A stretch of DNA of 32,393 nucleotides from the NCBI GenBank assembly GCA_023406895.1, contig JAEXTV010000033.1, forward strand, positions 1 to 32,393. Reading direction: 5' to 3'. The notes beneath the pieces were generated by a model that saw nothing but the letters and a program-made list of their open reading frames with translations, was not told the origin of the DNA and did not search any database. Source of the stretch: Bacillota bacterium (GTDB lineage: Bacteria; Bacillota; Clostridia; Christensenellales; SZUA-584). Below, one piece after another: positions 24,083-30,950 of the stretch. The stretch's first letter is position 1. Each line of letters begins with the position of its first letter. Made by a program: the position numbers and the translations under genes.

Positions 24083-24787
24083 TTAAAAATCCACAAGACC
24101 ATAAGCCTCGAGCCGTTTGTCATACGCCCGCCTGCCGGGAAAATAGGTTTCGAGTGCCTTGTAGAAAGCGCGCGAATGGCTCGGCGTTTGCAGATGGCAC
24201 AGCTCGTGCATAATCACATAGTCGATCAAATCCGTCTCACAGCGCAGCAAATGCACCGAGAGGCTTAAGGTCAGCCGCCGCGTGTTGATGCTGCCCCATC
24301 GCGTGAGCATGTTCCTCACCGAGAGCTTGATCTCTCCCGCTGGCGCTGCGCTGTAGATTTTAAGCATAAGGGCAAGCCGCTGAGAAAAAACCACTTTGGC
24401 TGTGCGCGTGAGAAACCTTGCAAACAGCGTTTTTGCGTTCTGCCCGGGCGGCACGCAGAGCACAAGCTCGCTGCCGTTCAGCCCCGCGAAAGCCTTCTCA
24501 TCGTGCACCACGCGCAGGGTACAGCGCTGCCCCGCCATGAAGAAGCCGTCGCCGCTTGCGTATGACGCCGGATAACAGCGGCTGCGCTTCGTTTCCACCG
24601 ATTCGAGACGCTCTTTGATATAGCCCTCGTGTTGAGCCACGAACGCGTTGATACGGTTTTCGGGCAGATAGTGCGGCGCGGACACACAGACGCGCTTGTC
24701 CCCCGTCACGCGTATGCGCATGTTCTTCATCTTTTTACGCTGAATCATAAACTTAAGGCCGCTCAGCGTTGCCGCGTCTTTTTTCAT
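24083..24787 (-). CDS. YgjP-type metal-dependent hydrolase (DUF45, HEXXH protein)
   Basis: A 234-residue cytosolic protein of the YgjP/DUF45 family, related to SprT and WLM metallopeptidases. The zinc site is HELCH (194-198) with a third ligand H204 in SHSRAFYKALE. The N-terminal FMIQRKKMKNMRIRV and the RWGSINTRRLTLSLSVHLL segment before the zinc motif match the family. Family members have been described as metalloproteases or nucleotide pyrophosphatases; the substrate here is unknown. The ATG at 24787 has only an AAGGG nearby, so the start is less certain than the rest. Confidence 0.85.
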   Translation of the reverse strand: MKKDAATLSGLKFMIQRKKMKNMRIRVTGDKRVCVSAPHYLPENRINAFVAQHEGYIKERLESVETKRSRCYPASYASGDGFFMAGQRCTLRVVHDEKAFAGLNGSELVLCVPPGQNAKTLFARFLTRTAKVVFSQRLALMLKIYSAAPAGEIKLSVRNMLTRWGSINTRRLTLSLSVHLLRCETDLIDYVIMHELCHLQTPSHSRAFYKALETYFPGRRAYDKRLEAYGLVDF

Positions 24788-24889
24788 ATGCCCTTATTCT
24801 ACACAAAATACACGGTGTTGTCTTGTCCAACACTTAAAATAATGAGCAAAAAAAGAAACAGACTGCTGTCTGCCCCTTGTTCAGCGTAT

Positions 24890-25068
24890 TAGGCCCCCTC
24901 TGATGAGGAGATTGGGGCTGTCACCGACAGGTGATTTGGGCAGAGGATATGATTTGATTTCGGCCATTCCCTTTTTGTGCCACTCTTTAATCCATCACTT
25001 CAAGGCTCGTCATCTGACGACACCGGAGGGGTGGACTGAAAAGCTCTGTACGCTTTATCGACAGCCTA
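24890..25068 (+). repeat. Dispersed element, copy B
   Basis: A non-coding stretch between the YgjP-type gene and the membrane-repeat gene that aligns to 13818-14008. It contains TTGGGGCTGTCACCGACAGGTGA, then GGCCATTCC, TTTTGTGCC, TCGTCATCTGAC and CTTTATCGACA. Reverse-complemented, its first part (CACCTGTCGGTGACAGC) also matches the core of the short repeat at 32157-32204. No gene is seen in the rest of 24788-25126. Confidence 0.55.
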
Positions 25069-25094
25069 AAGAGGCAGATCGGTATCTGCCTCTT
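25069..25094 (-). terminator. Hairpin after the membrane-repeat gene
   Basis: AAGAGGCAGAT (25069-25079) and ATCTGCCTCTT (25084-25094) form a perfect 11-bp stem with a 4-nt loop, 32 nt after the stop of the 514-residue membrane protein. The U-run is short, so termination may be partial. Confidence 0.55.
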
Positions 25095-25126
25095 ATCAGC
25101 CATCGTCCCCAATACCCACGAAACGA

Positions 25127-26671
25127 TTAGCTTGCCAGCCTTTTTTTGCGCATTCCGTGGAAACCGATGCTGAGCGGCCACCACAGCACACCGAACACCA
25201 CGAACACACTCCAGGGGAATCCGGGCGATGTCATCACATTGATCATGACAACAAGCGCAATGATGAGCAAGCTGCCCGTGATTGAAAAGACGAATGCGCT
25301 TTTTCTGCAGGCAATAGCCGCAGGCCACCAAAGCAGAGCGAACAGCGGGAACAGGCTCCACAGAAAACCGGGCGAGGTGATTAAATTGATCGTCATCAGC
25401 GTGGCAATAGCCAACGCCGTGCCCGCCACGGAGAAAGCGAGCGGCTTATGCTTGTCTGCAAAGCCCGCCGCGAGCGGCCACCAGAGCAGCCCAAGCGACG
25501 GAAATAAACCCCACAGGAAACCGGGCGACGTGATCAAGTTGATCGTCATCAGTGTGGCAATGCCGAGTACCGTGCCCGCCGCCGAAAACGCAAACGGTTT
25601 TCGTTTGCCTGCAAAGCCCGCTGCGAGCGGCCACCAGAGCAGCCCGAGCGACGGAAATAAGCTCCACGGATAGCCTGCTGATGTGGTCAGATTGACGACA
25701 GCAAAAAACACAATGCTGAGCAGTGTTGCCGCAACCGAATAAGCGAACCACTTTTTGCTGCGCGCAAACATCAGCGTCATCGGCCACCAGAGTATCGCGA
25801 AGGCCGGGTAATGTGCCCACAGCGCGCCAGGTGAATAGATGGCGTTCACCGCCGCGAAGAACACGATACTCAGCGCGCTCATTACAGCCGCATACCGATG
25901 CGGGCAGTAGCGGCCATAATGGTATACGGACAGCGGCCACCATAACACCGCGAAAGCCACGTATATCACCCACGGACTCAGCGGCTCTAACAAGAGGTTC
26001 AGCGCGCCGTAATAAGCGATAATCACAGCGGAGGCGACCACGGAGAATCTAAAACCTCCGAGCCGTTTGCCCGCATACATCGCGATCGGCCAGAAAATAA
26101 CGGGGAAGCACGCATACAATGCCCACGGGTAGGGTGAATTGAGCAGATTCACCACAATCAAAAACGCGATGGTGAGCAGCGCGCCCGCCACTGAGAACGG
26201 CTTTTGCCTGTCTTTAAAGTAAAGGCTGAGCGGCCACCACAGCGCCGCATATATCAAGTATACGGCCCAAAACTCATTCGGTGTCAGCAGCAGGTTGATG
26301 ATGGTGAAATAGAGAATCAACAGCACGCTGAACAGTATCGCAACCGGAATTGAAACCATTTTGTTCCGAAGGTATACGCCTGCGGGGAAGCAGAGCAGCA
26401 GCGGAACGGTATACAAAAACCACAGGGTACCCGGCGTCACAACATAATTCACCACGGCGAGAAAAACAAGTGTCAGCAAACTGCCTGCCAAAGCGAACGC
26501 GAAATAATATTTTCTGCTGCACAGCACCACGCCAAGCGGCCACCAGATGACGGCGTATATCGGGTAAATGCACCAAAGGGCGCCCGGCGCTGTGATGAGA
26601 TTGACCACCGCCAGCATAGCCGCAACCAAAACCGCGCCTGCGATGGCAAACGGCGTTTTGTAGCTTCTCAT
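25127..26671 (-). CDS. Membrane protein of ten tandem two-helix units (2TM-like repeats)
   Basis: A 514-residue protein built only from repeats. Ten units of 48-53 residues begin at about 1, 54, 104, 155, 203, 254, 306, 356, 407 and 457. Each has a helix ending in NL or NLIT, a conserved SPG-F-LW turn, and a second helix ending in LLWWPL, followed by a short basic loop. This predicts about 20 membrane helices with no other domain. Units 7-9 are also near-identical at DNA level (153-bp period), showing recent duplication. The ATG at 26671 follows GGAGAGG; upstream frames are not used. The unit resembles the 2TM domain (PF13239) and is the same as the single unit in the neighbour upstream. Function is unknown. 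Confidence 0.85.
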   Translation of the reverse strand: MRSYKTPFAIAGAVLVAAMLAVVNLITAPGALWCIYPIYAVIWWPLGVVLCSRKYYFAFALAGSLLTLVFLAVVNYVVTPGTLWFLYTVPLLLCFPAGVYLRNKMVSIPVAILFSVLLILYFTIINLLLTPNEFWAVYLIYAALWWPLSLYFKDRQKPFSVAGALLTIAFLIVVNLLNSPYPWALYACFPVIFWPIAMYAGKRLGGFRFSVVASAVIIAYYGALNLLLEPLSPWVIYVAFAVLWWPLSVYHYGRYCPHRYAAVMSALSIVFFAAVNAIYSPGALWAHYPAFAILWWPMTLMFARSKKWFAYSVAATLLSIVFFAVVNLTTSAGYPWSLFPSLGLLWWPLAAGFAGKRKPFAFSAAGTVLGIATLMTINLITSPGFLWGLFPSLGLLWWPLAAGFADKHKPLAFSVAGTALAIATLMTINLITSPGFLWSLFPLFALLWWPAAIACRKSAFVFSITGSLLIIALVVMINVMTSPGFPWSVFVVFGVLWWPLSIGFHGMRKKRLAS

Positions 26672-26684
26672 GTTTCCACCTCTC

Positions 26685-27092
26685 CTATTTCTTGTACTTG
26701 AGCCAGCGGAAAAACATGGAGAGCGGCCACCACAGCACCCCGAATATCGGAAAAATGCACCAGAGAAATCCGGGCGTGATATTGAGGTTGATAAACAGCA
26801 TAAGCCCGATGATGAGCAGGCTGCCCACCACCGAATACCCAAGCTGCAGCCCCGTGCTTGTTCTTTTCATCGGCAATATCTGCTGGGTCCTCAGTTCATC
26901 CCGTATATCGCTGATGTCACCAAACTCCACAATCGCACGGTTAATCGCATCTTCCTCGGCCTTGCCCTGGGCCATCAGGTCGTTCACTTTCTCCTGAAGA
27001 TTCTCAACAATTTCTCTTTTCAATGATTCTTTGCGCTCACTGTCGGGTATTTCCCGAAACAGTGCATCCACATGCTCCTGAACGGTTTTCAT
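26685..27092 (-). CDS. HAAS-domain protein with one two-helix membrane unit
   Basis: A 135-residue protein. Residues 1-75 are a HAAS/DUF1700-like helical domain (LFREIPDSERKESLKREIVENL, then GKAEEDAINRAIVEFGDISDIRDEL), typical of genes paired with PadR regulators. Residues 83-130 are one membrane unit (GSLLIIGLMLFINLNITPGFLW ... FGVLWWPLSMFF split by a short turn) nearly identical to the units of the downstream protein. The ATG overlaps the PadR stop by 4 bp and follows GGAGG. HAAS proteins may act as membrane-bound partners or anti-activators of the regulator; that is inferred from the family, not shown here. Confidence 0.87.
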   Translation of the reverse strand: MKTVQEHVDALFREIPDSERKESLKREIVENLQEKVNDLMAQGKAEEDAINRAIVEFGDISDIRDELRTQQILPMKRTSTGLQLGYSVVGSLLIIGLMLFINLNITPGFLWCIFPIFGVLWWPLSMFFRWLKYKK

Positions 27093-27424
27093 TTATGCTC
27101 CTCCGCTTCCATAAAAATATCGATAATCTCTTTGGTTCTGCGCCATTCTTCCACTTCTTCCCGAAAGAATGCGCGCCCGAGCGGCGTGATGCTGTAATAG
27201 CGCCGCCTGCCGCCCAGCGACACATCTCCCTCGTATGAGGTGATCAGCTCTTTCTTCTCTAAACGCTGAAACACTGCGTACAGTGTGGCTTCCTTGATCG
27301 CAAACCGATCCTGCGTCCGGCTGCTGATCTCCTTGCTGATTTCGTATCCGTAGCGGTCCTTCTCCATGATCAGGCGCAAAATGATCGGATCCAGATGGCC
27401 TCTTAATATATCGCTGCTGATCAT
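27089..27424 (-). CDS. PadR-family transcriptional repressor
   Basis: A 111-residue winged-helix regulator of the short PadR type: ILRLIMEKDRYGYEISKEI, EATLYAVFQRLEKKELI and GGRRRYYSITPLGRAFF are the family core, followed by a short C-terminal dimerisation helix. It heads the operon, with its stop overlapping the HAAS gene start. AAAGGTGG precedes the ATG. Two palindromic boxes lie just downstream of its own promoter, so it probably represses this operon. PadR regulators often respond to envelope stress or toxic compounds; the signal here is unknown. Confidence 0.93.
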   Translation of the reverse strand: MISSDILRGHLDPIILRLIMEKDRYGYEISKEISSRTQDRFAIKEATLYAVFQRLEKKELITSYEGDVSLGGRRRYYSITPLGRAFFREEVEEWRRTKEIIDIFMEAEEHK

Positions 27425-27477
27425 ATATCCACCTTTCTTTTTTTACTCTTTCAGACAGTGTTCTAGCGCATTGTGCA

Positions 27478-27536
27478 CTATGTGATAGAGTTCTATCTGA
27501 TAGGGTAATATTAATTCCTTTTTTTTTTTTTGTCAA
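27478..27536 (-). promoter_or_regulatory. Promoter and operators of the PadR operon
   Basis: On the minus strand a perfect TTGACA (27536-27531) and TAATAT (27513-27508) are separated by 17 nt, most of it a run of A (13 T on the plus strand, 27519-27531). Two boxes of the form CTATNNNATAG follow at 27493-27503 and 27478-27488, 15 bp apart, overlapping the expected transcription start. A repressor bound there would block initiation. Confidence 0.7.
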
Positions 27537-27672
27537 CGCCTATTTTTAGCTTTTCATTGTTATATTTGTTAATTATAAATGTGATCTCATTTCACATCGT
27601 TTGCAATTTTTACTGGCTATGTTTTTGCTTTGTGCGCAAATAATAATGTTATCTTTTGAGCAGGAAACAGGT

Positions 27673-28947
27673 ATGACAAATTTGACACAAACGACGAAAC
27701 CCGGAAAACGGCTGAAAATTACGGGCGGAGGCCCGCTGTTCGGCCAGTGCGACATCAGCACATCCAAAAACGCCGTGCTGCCGATACTCGCGGCATCGCT
27801 GCTGACCGCGGAACCTGTGACCATCCGCAAAGTACCCGATATCAGCGATGTGCGAAACATGTTTACCCTTTTACGGGCTTTTGGTGCGCGTGTCAGCGTC
27901 ACGGACGATACCGCCACCATCACAACACGCTCCATCAAAACCACCTCACCCGCAGCCAATATCATGGAACGCCTGCGCGCATCGATTTTATTCATGGGGC
28001 CGATGCTTGCACGCGAGGGCAGCGTCACACTGCCGCTGCCGGGCGGATGCCGTATCGGCAGCCGTCCCATTGATATTCACATACAGGGCTTTCGCGCACT
28101 GGGCGCAAAATCCGTCACGGTTAACGGGCAAGTGCACGCGTGGGGCCATCCGCTTCGCGGCGCGGATATCGATCTGCGGTTTCCGTCTGTCGGCGCGACG
28201 GAGAACCTGATTATGGCTGCGGTACTCGCCCAAGGTACCACCGTCATTCATGGGGCTGCCGTGGAGCCCGAAGTCACCGATCTGATCCACTTTTTAAACA
28301 CCATGGGCGCTCAAATTGAGCCGCATAACAACCGTGTCGTCATTCATGGCGTTGATTCGCTGTCGGGAACGGACTATACACCGATTGCCGACCGTATTGA
28401 AGCCGGCACACTGATGCTGGCAGCCGCTGTGACGGGCGGTGATATCAGCCTGCATCGCGCAAGCGCAGCGCATTTAAAACCTGTTTGCGATAAGCTGATT
28501 GAAGCGGGAACCGAAATCTTCCCGTTTGAAAGCGGCCTTCAAATCCGGGGACGCGGCGCACGTCCGATGGATATCGTCTCGTCGCCGTATCCGGGATTCC
28601 CGACAGACATGCAGGCACCGTTTATGGCAGCGTGCTGTTTTGCCACCGGTCGCAGCAGCGTTAACGAAACGATATTTGAAAACCGCTTTTTGCATGTGGA
28701 CCAGCTTATTAAAATGGGTGCCGATATCACCATCAATGGCGCAACAGCGTACATCAACGGATCGGGCAGTTTGTACGGCGCGGAAGTGACCGCGACAGAT
28801 CTGCGGGCGGGCGCGGCGCTCTGCATTGCGGGGCTGTTTGCAAAAGGCGATACCATCATCAACGATATTTACCATCTCGACAGAGGCTATGAAAATTTTG
28901 AAGACAAGCTGCTTAGTCTGGGGGCCTGTATTGTCCGCTTGTCATAA
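27673..28947 (+). CDS. murA: UDP-N-acetylglucosamine 1-carboxyvinyltransferase MurA
   Basis: MurA transfers enolpyruvate from PEP to UDP-GlcNAc, the first committed step of peptidoglycan synthesis, in the cytosol. The 424-residue product has the catalytic cysteine C126 in LPGGCRIGSRPID (the fosfomycin target), K32-N33 in SKNAVLPILAA, the LRAS segment (101-104) and FPTDMQAPFMA. I use the ATG at 27673, behind AGGAAACAGG, since it matches the family's N-terminus. It precedes spoIID and spoIIQ, as murAA does in Bacillus subtilis. Its stop lies within a candidate sigma-E promoter for spoIID. Confidence 0.96.
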   Translation: MTNLTQTTKPGKRLKITGGGPLFGQCDISTSKNAVLPILAASLLTAEPVTIRKVPDISDVRNMFTLLRAFGARVSVTDDTATITTRSIKTTSPAANIMERLRASILFMGPMLAREGSVTLPLPGGCRIGSRPIDIHIQGFRALGAKSVTVNGQVHAWGHPLRGADIDLRFPSVGATENLIMAAVLAQGTTVIHGAAVEPEVTDLIHFLNTMGAQIEPHNNRVVIHGVDSLSGTDYTPIADRIEAGTLMLAAAVTGGDISLHRASAAHLKPVCDKLIEAGTEIFPFESGLQIRGRGARPMDIVSSPYPGFPTDMQAPFMAACCFATGRSSVNETIFENRFLHVDQLIKMGADITINGATAYINGSGSLYGAEVTATDLRAGAALCIAGLFAKGDTIINDIYHLDRGYENFEDKLLSLGACIVRLS

Positions 28948-28969
28948 TCGAAACGATGCCGCATACACT
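28942..28969 (+). promoter_or_regulatory. Candidate sigma-E promoter of spoIID
   Basis: TCATAAT (28942-28948) and CATACACT (28962-28969) match the sigma-E -35 (KMATATT) and -10 (CATACANT) elements, with 13 nt between them, one or two short of the usual spacing. It overlaps the murA stop and lies about 35 nt before the spoIID ATG. B. subtilis spoIID is a known sigma-E gene. Confidence 0.6.
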
Positions 28970-29004
28970 GCTTTATATGAGAGGAAACCCAAACAAAGGA
29001 GTGT

Positions 29005-30003
29005 ATGCATTTGTTCAGAAGAGGGCGCGGCCTGAGCCGCGAAAGCGCCCTGATGATTGCGATTATCGTCTTCATACTGATTGCGGTCGTACTTCCGGCA
29101 CTGACCGTTAAAAAGAGCCCGCCCCCCGCCCCGGGCAATTCGGTTCCCGATATTGAATTCAGCATTTCCAAGCTGCCTGAATCCGATGACATTACGGTTT
29201 GGATTGACGGCAGTCTTAAAAAAATGCCGATGGAGGAATACCTCGTCGGCGTCGTCGCCGCAGAGATGCCCGCCTCGTATGAAGTTGAGGCGCTCAAAGC
29301 GCAGGCGGTGGCTGCGCGCACTTACACACAGTATAAAAAGGATCACGGAGGCTGCTCTGCGCACGCGGGCGCTGATATCTGCTGCGAAAGCAGCCACTGC
29401 CAAGCCTACCTGACACCCGAAGAAATGGCTGAGAACTGGGGCAGCGATTCCTCCTTGTTTACGCAGAAAATCGTGAGTGCCGTCAACGAAACCGCCGGAG
29501 AAATGATTTATTACGACGGACAGGAGATTCAGGTTTTCTTCCACGCTTCATCAGGCGGACGGACGGAAAACAGTGAAAATGTTTACGGAAAAGCGCTGCC
29601 TTACCTTGTGAGCGTAGACAGTGAAGGGGAGGAATCATCCTCGCATTATTACGGCAAAGTGACCGTCACCCGGGATCAATTTATCAGCAAGATGACGGCC
29701 TTCTCCCCCAGTATTCGATTCGATTCGGATGCGCTTATCGGAAACATCACGCGCTTTGATAGCGGGCGCGTGCAGAGCATTGACGTTGGGAACGAATCGT
29801 TTACGGGGCGCGAGATACGCGAGATATTCGGGCTCAATTCCGCAAACTTTTCCGTTAAAGAAGATAACGGCATCACATTCACGACAATCGGCTTCGGGCA
29901 CGGTGTGGGCATGAGCCAGACGGGTGCCAACGCGCTGGCTCAAAAGGGTGCCGATTATTTCGAGATTCTGACACACTATTTCACGGGTGTCACCGTGAAA
30001 TAA
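29005..30003 (+). CDS. spoIID: Stage II sporulation protein D (SpoIID), lytic transglycosylase
   Basis: SpoIID cleaves glycan strands in the mother cell during engulfment. The 332-residue protein has one N-terminal membrane helix (about 15-33) and the SpoIID domain: YLVGVVAAEMPA with catalytic E87, EALKAQAVAARTY, and the C-terminal GHGVGMSQTGANALAQKGADY. A Cys/His segment (ICCESSHCQAY, 125-135) matches the region that binds zinc in clostridial SpoIID. The ATG at 29005 is very close to AAAGGAG; a TTG at 29011 has better spacing and may be the true start. It follows murA by 57 nt and is followed by spoIIQ. Confidence 0.94.
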   Translation: MHLFRRGRGLSRESALMIAIIVFILIAVVLPALTVKKSPPPAPGNSVPDIEFSISKLPESDDITVWIDGSLKKMPMEEYLVGVVAAEMPASYEVEALKAQAVAARTYTQYKKDHGGCSAHAGADICCESSHCQAYLTPEEMAENWGSDSSLFTQKIVSAVNETAGEMIYYDGQEIQVFFHASSGGRTENSENVYGKALPYLVSVDSEGEESSSHYYGKVTVTRDQFISKMTAFSPSIRFDSDALIGNITRFDSGRVQSIDVGNESFTGREIREIFGLNSANFSVKEDNGITFTTIGFGHGVGMSQTGANALAQKGADYFEILTHYFTGVTVK

Positions 30004-30026
30004 ATATACGTTCATTGTTCGTTTGC

Positions 30027-30066
30027 ATACAGAGTCACATCATTTTTTGCGGCTCTGTATTTTTTT
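30027..30066 (+). terminator. Terminator between spoIID and spoIIQ
   Basis: ATACAGAG (30027-30034) and CTCTGTAT (30053-30060) pair across an 18-nt loop and are followed by six T. It lies 23 nt after the spoIID stop, so spoIIQ is likely to need its own promoter. Confidence 0.75.
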
Positions 30067-30085
30067 ACGCAATTATGGGAAACAT
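30057..30085 (+). promoter_or_regulatory. Candidate sigma-F promoter of spoIIQ
   Basis: GTATT (30057-30061), a 15-nt spacer and GGGAAACAT (30077-30085) match the sigma-F consensus (GYWTA, GGNRANANT) with one mismatch in each part. The start point would be only about 15 nt before the ATG, leaving the GGAGG site near the 5' end, which is a weak point. Confidence 0.35.
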
Positions 30086-30107
30086 GAAAGCGTGGAGGTG
30101 TGAAATT

Positions 30108-30830
30108 ATGAATTTAAAAAGCATCAAAGATAAGGTTTCCGGCAAGATCAACAAACAGTCCGTCAAAACGTTTTTTCAGAAGCAGGGATTATATGTCCTG
30201 ATATTTTTATGCGTGGTCGCCGCGGGCATCACGGCGCTTGTGGCATGGCCGCGCCCTAACGACAGCGTACCCGAAGATTCAGGCACCGATGTCTCATTGA
30301 TTGACGTTCCTTCTCTTGAAGAGGAAATGGCGAAAGCCAGCCAAACGCCCGCCCCGACAATGTCGCCGACCCCCGCGCCGTCTCCCACACCCAAGCCGTC
30401 CGCCAAGGACAACAGCAACGGGAGTGGCTCGATTTCGATTAAAAAACCCGTTGACGGCAAAATCATCAATTCTTTTTCAGGCGATGAACTCGTGTTCTTC
30501 GCATCGCTCAACATTTGGGCCACACACAACGGCGTCGATATTCAGGCGGAAAAGGACACGCCCGTTATCGCGGCATTGTCCGGAACAGTACAAGATGTTT
30601 ACGCGGATGAGTCAAACGGCGGTGTGATTATCGTCTCCCATTCCGATAAGGTCTCCACCGTGTATTCCGGCCTTGGAGAAATGAGCGTGAATAAGGGCGA
30701 TAAAGTCAATGCGGGACAGCAAATCGGCAAGATCGGCGAAATGCCCAAAGAGCTTGACCTCTCATACCATCTGCATTTTGAATACATTGTGAACGGTGAA
30801 TACAAGGATCCGGCAAAATACTTCGGCTGA
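30108..30830 (+). CDS. spoIIQ: Forespore M23 peptidase-domain protein SpoIIQ
   Basis: SpoIIQ is the forespore membrane protein that joins SpoIIIAH across the intermembrane space to form the engulfment channel. The 240-residue product has a basic cytosolic N-terminus, one membrane helix (about 27-47), a Pro/Thr/Ser-rich linker (80-100) and a LytM domain. The zinc residues H140 and D144 (THNGVDI) and H221/H223 (YHLHFE) are all present, as in clostridial SpoIIQ, whereas the B. subtilis protein is degenerate. The ATG follows GGAGGTG. Position after spoIID matches the conserved order. A generic M23 endopeptidase is the alternative, less likely given the context. Confidence 0.87.
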   Translation: MNLKSIKDKVSGKINKQSVKTFFQKQGLYVLIFLCVVAAGITALVAWPRPNDSVPEDSGTDVSLIDVPSLEEEMAKASQTPAPTMSPTPAPSPTPKPSAKDNSNGSGSISIKKPVDGKIINSFSGDELVFFASLNIWATHNGVDIQAEKDTPVIAALSGTVQDVYADESNGGVIIVSHSDKVSTVYSGLGEMSVNKGDKVNAGQQIGKIGEMPKELDLSYHLHFEYIVNGEYKDPAKYFG

Positions 30831-30840
30831 ACATAATGAC

Positions 30841-30880
30841 AACACCCCATTCTATGATTGAATGGGGTGTTTTATTATTT
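30841..30880 (+). terminator. Rho-independent terminator of spoIIQ
   Basis: AACACCCCATTC (30841-30852) and GAATGGGGTGTT (30860-30871) form a perfect 12-bp stem with a 7-nt loop, followed by TTATTATTT. Confidence 0.92.
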
Positions 30881-30893
30881 ACAAATTTTTTAT

Positions 30894-30923
30894 TTCAAAT
30901 AAACTCGTCGTCTATGGTATAAT
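30894..30923 (+). promoter_or_regulatory. Sigma-A-type promoter of the NAGPA lipoprotein gene
   Basis: TTCAAA (30894-30899), an 18-nt spacer and a perfect TATAAT (30918-30923) preceded by TGG, an extended -10. The ATG at 30951 follows with GGAGG between, leaving a short leader of about 20 nt. Confidence 0.75.
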
Positions 30924-30950
30924 GTGTGAGTTACTTTTTCGGAGGTTTTT

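Noticed and set aside
25440..25680. CRISPR-like direct repeats
   Set aside because: The 153-bp repeats are in-frame coding units of the membrane-repeat protein without short repeat-spacer structure.
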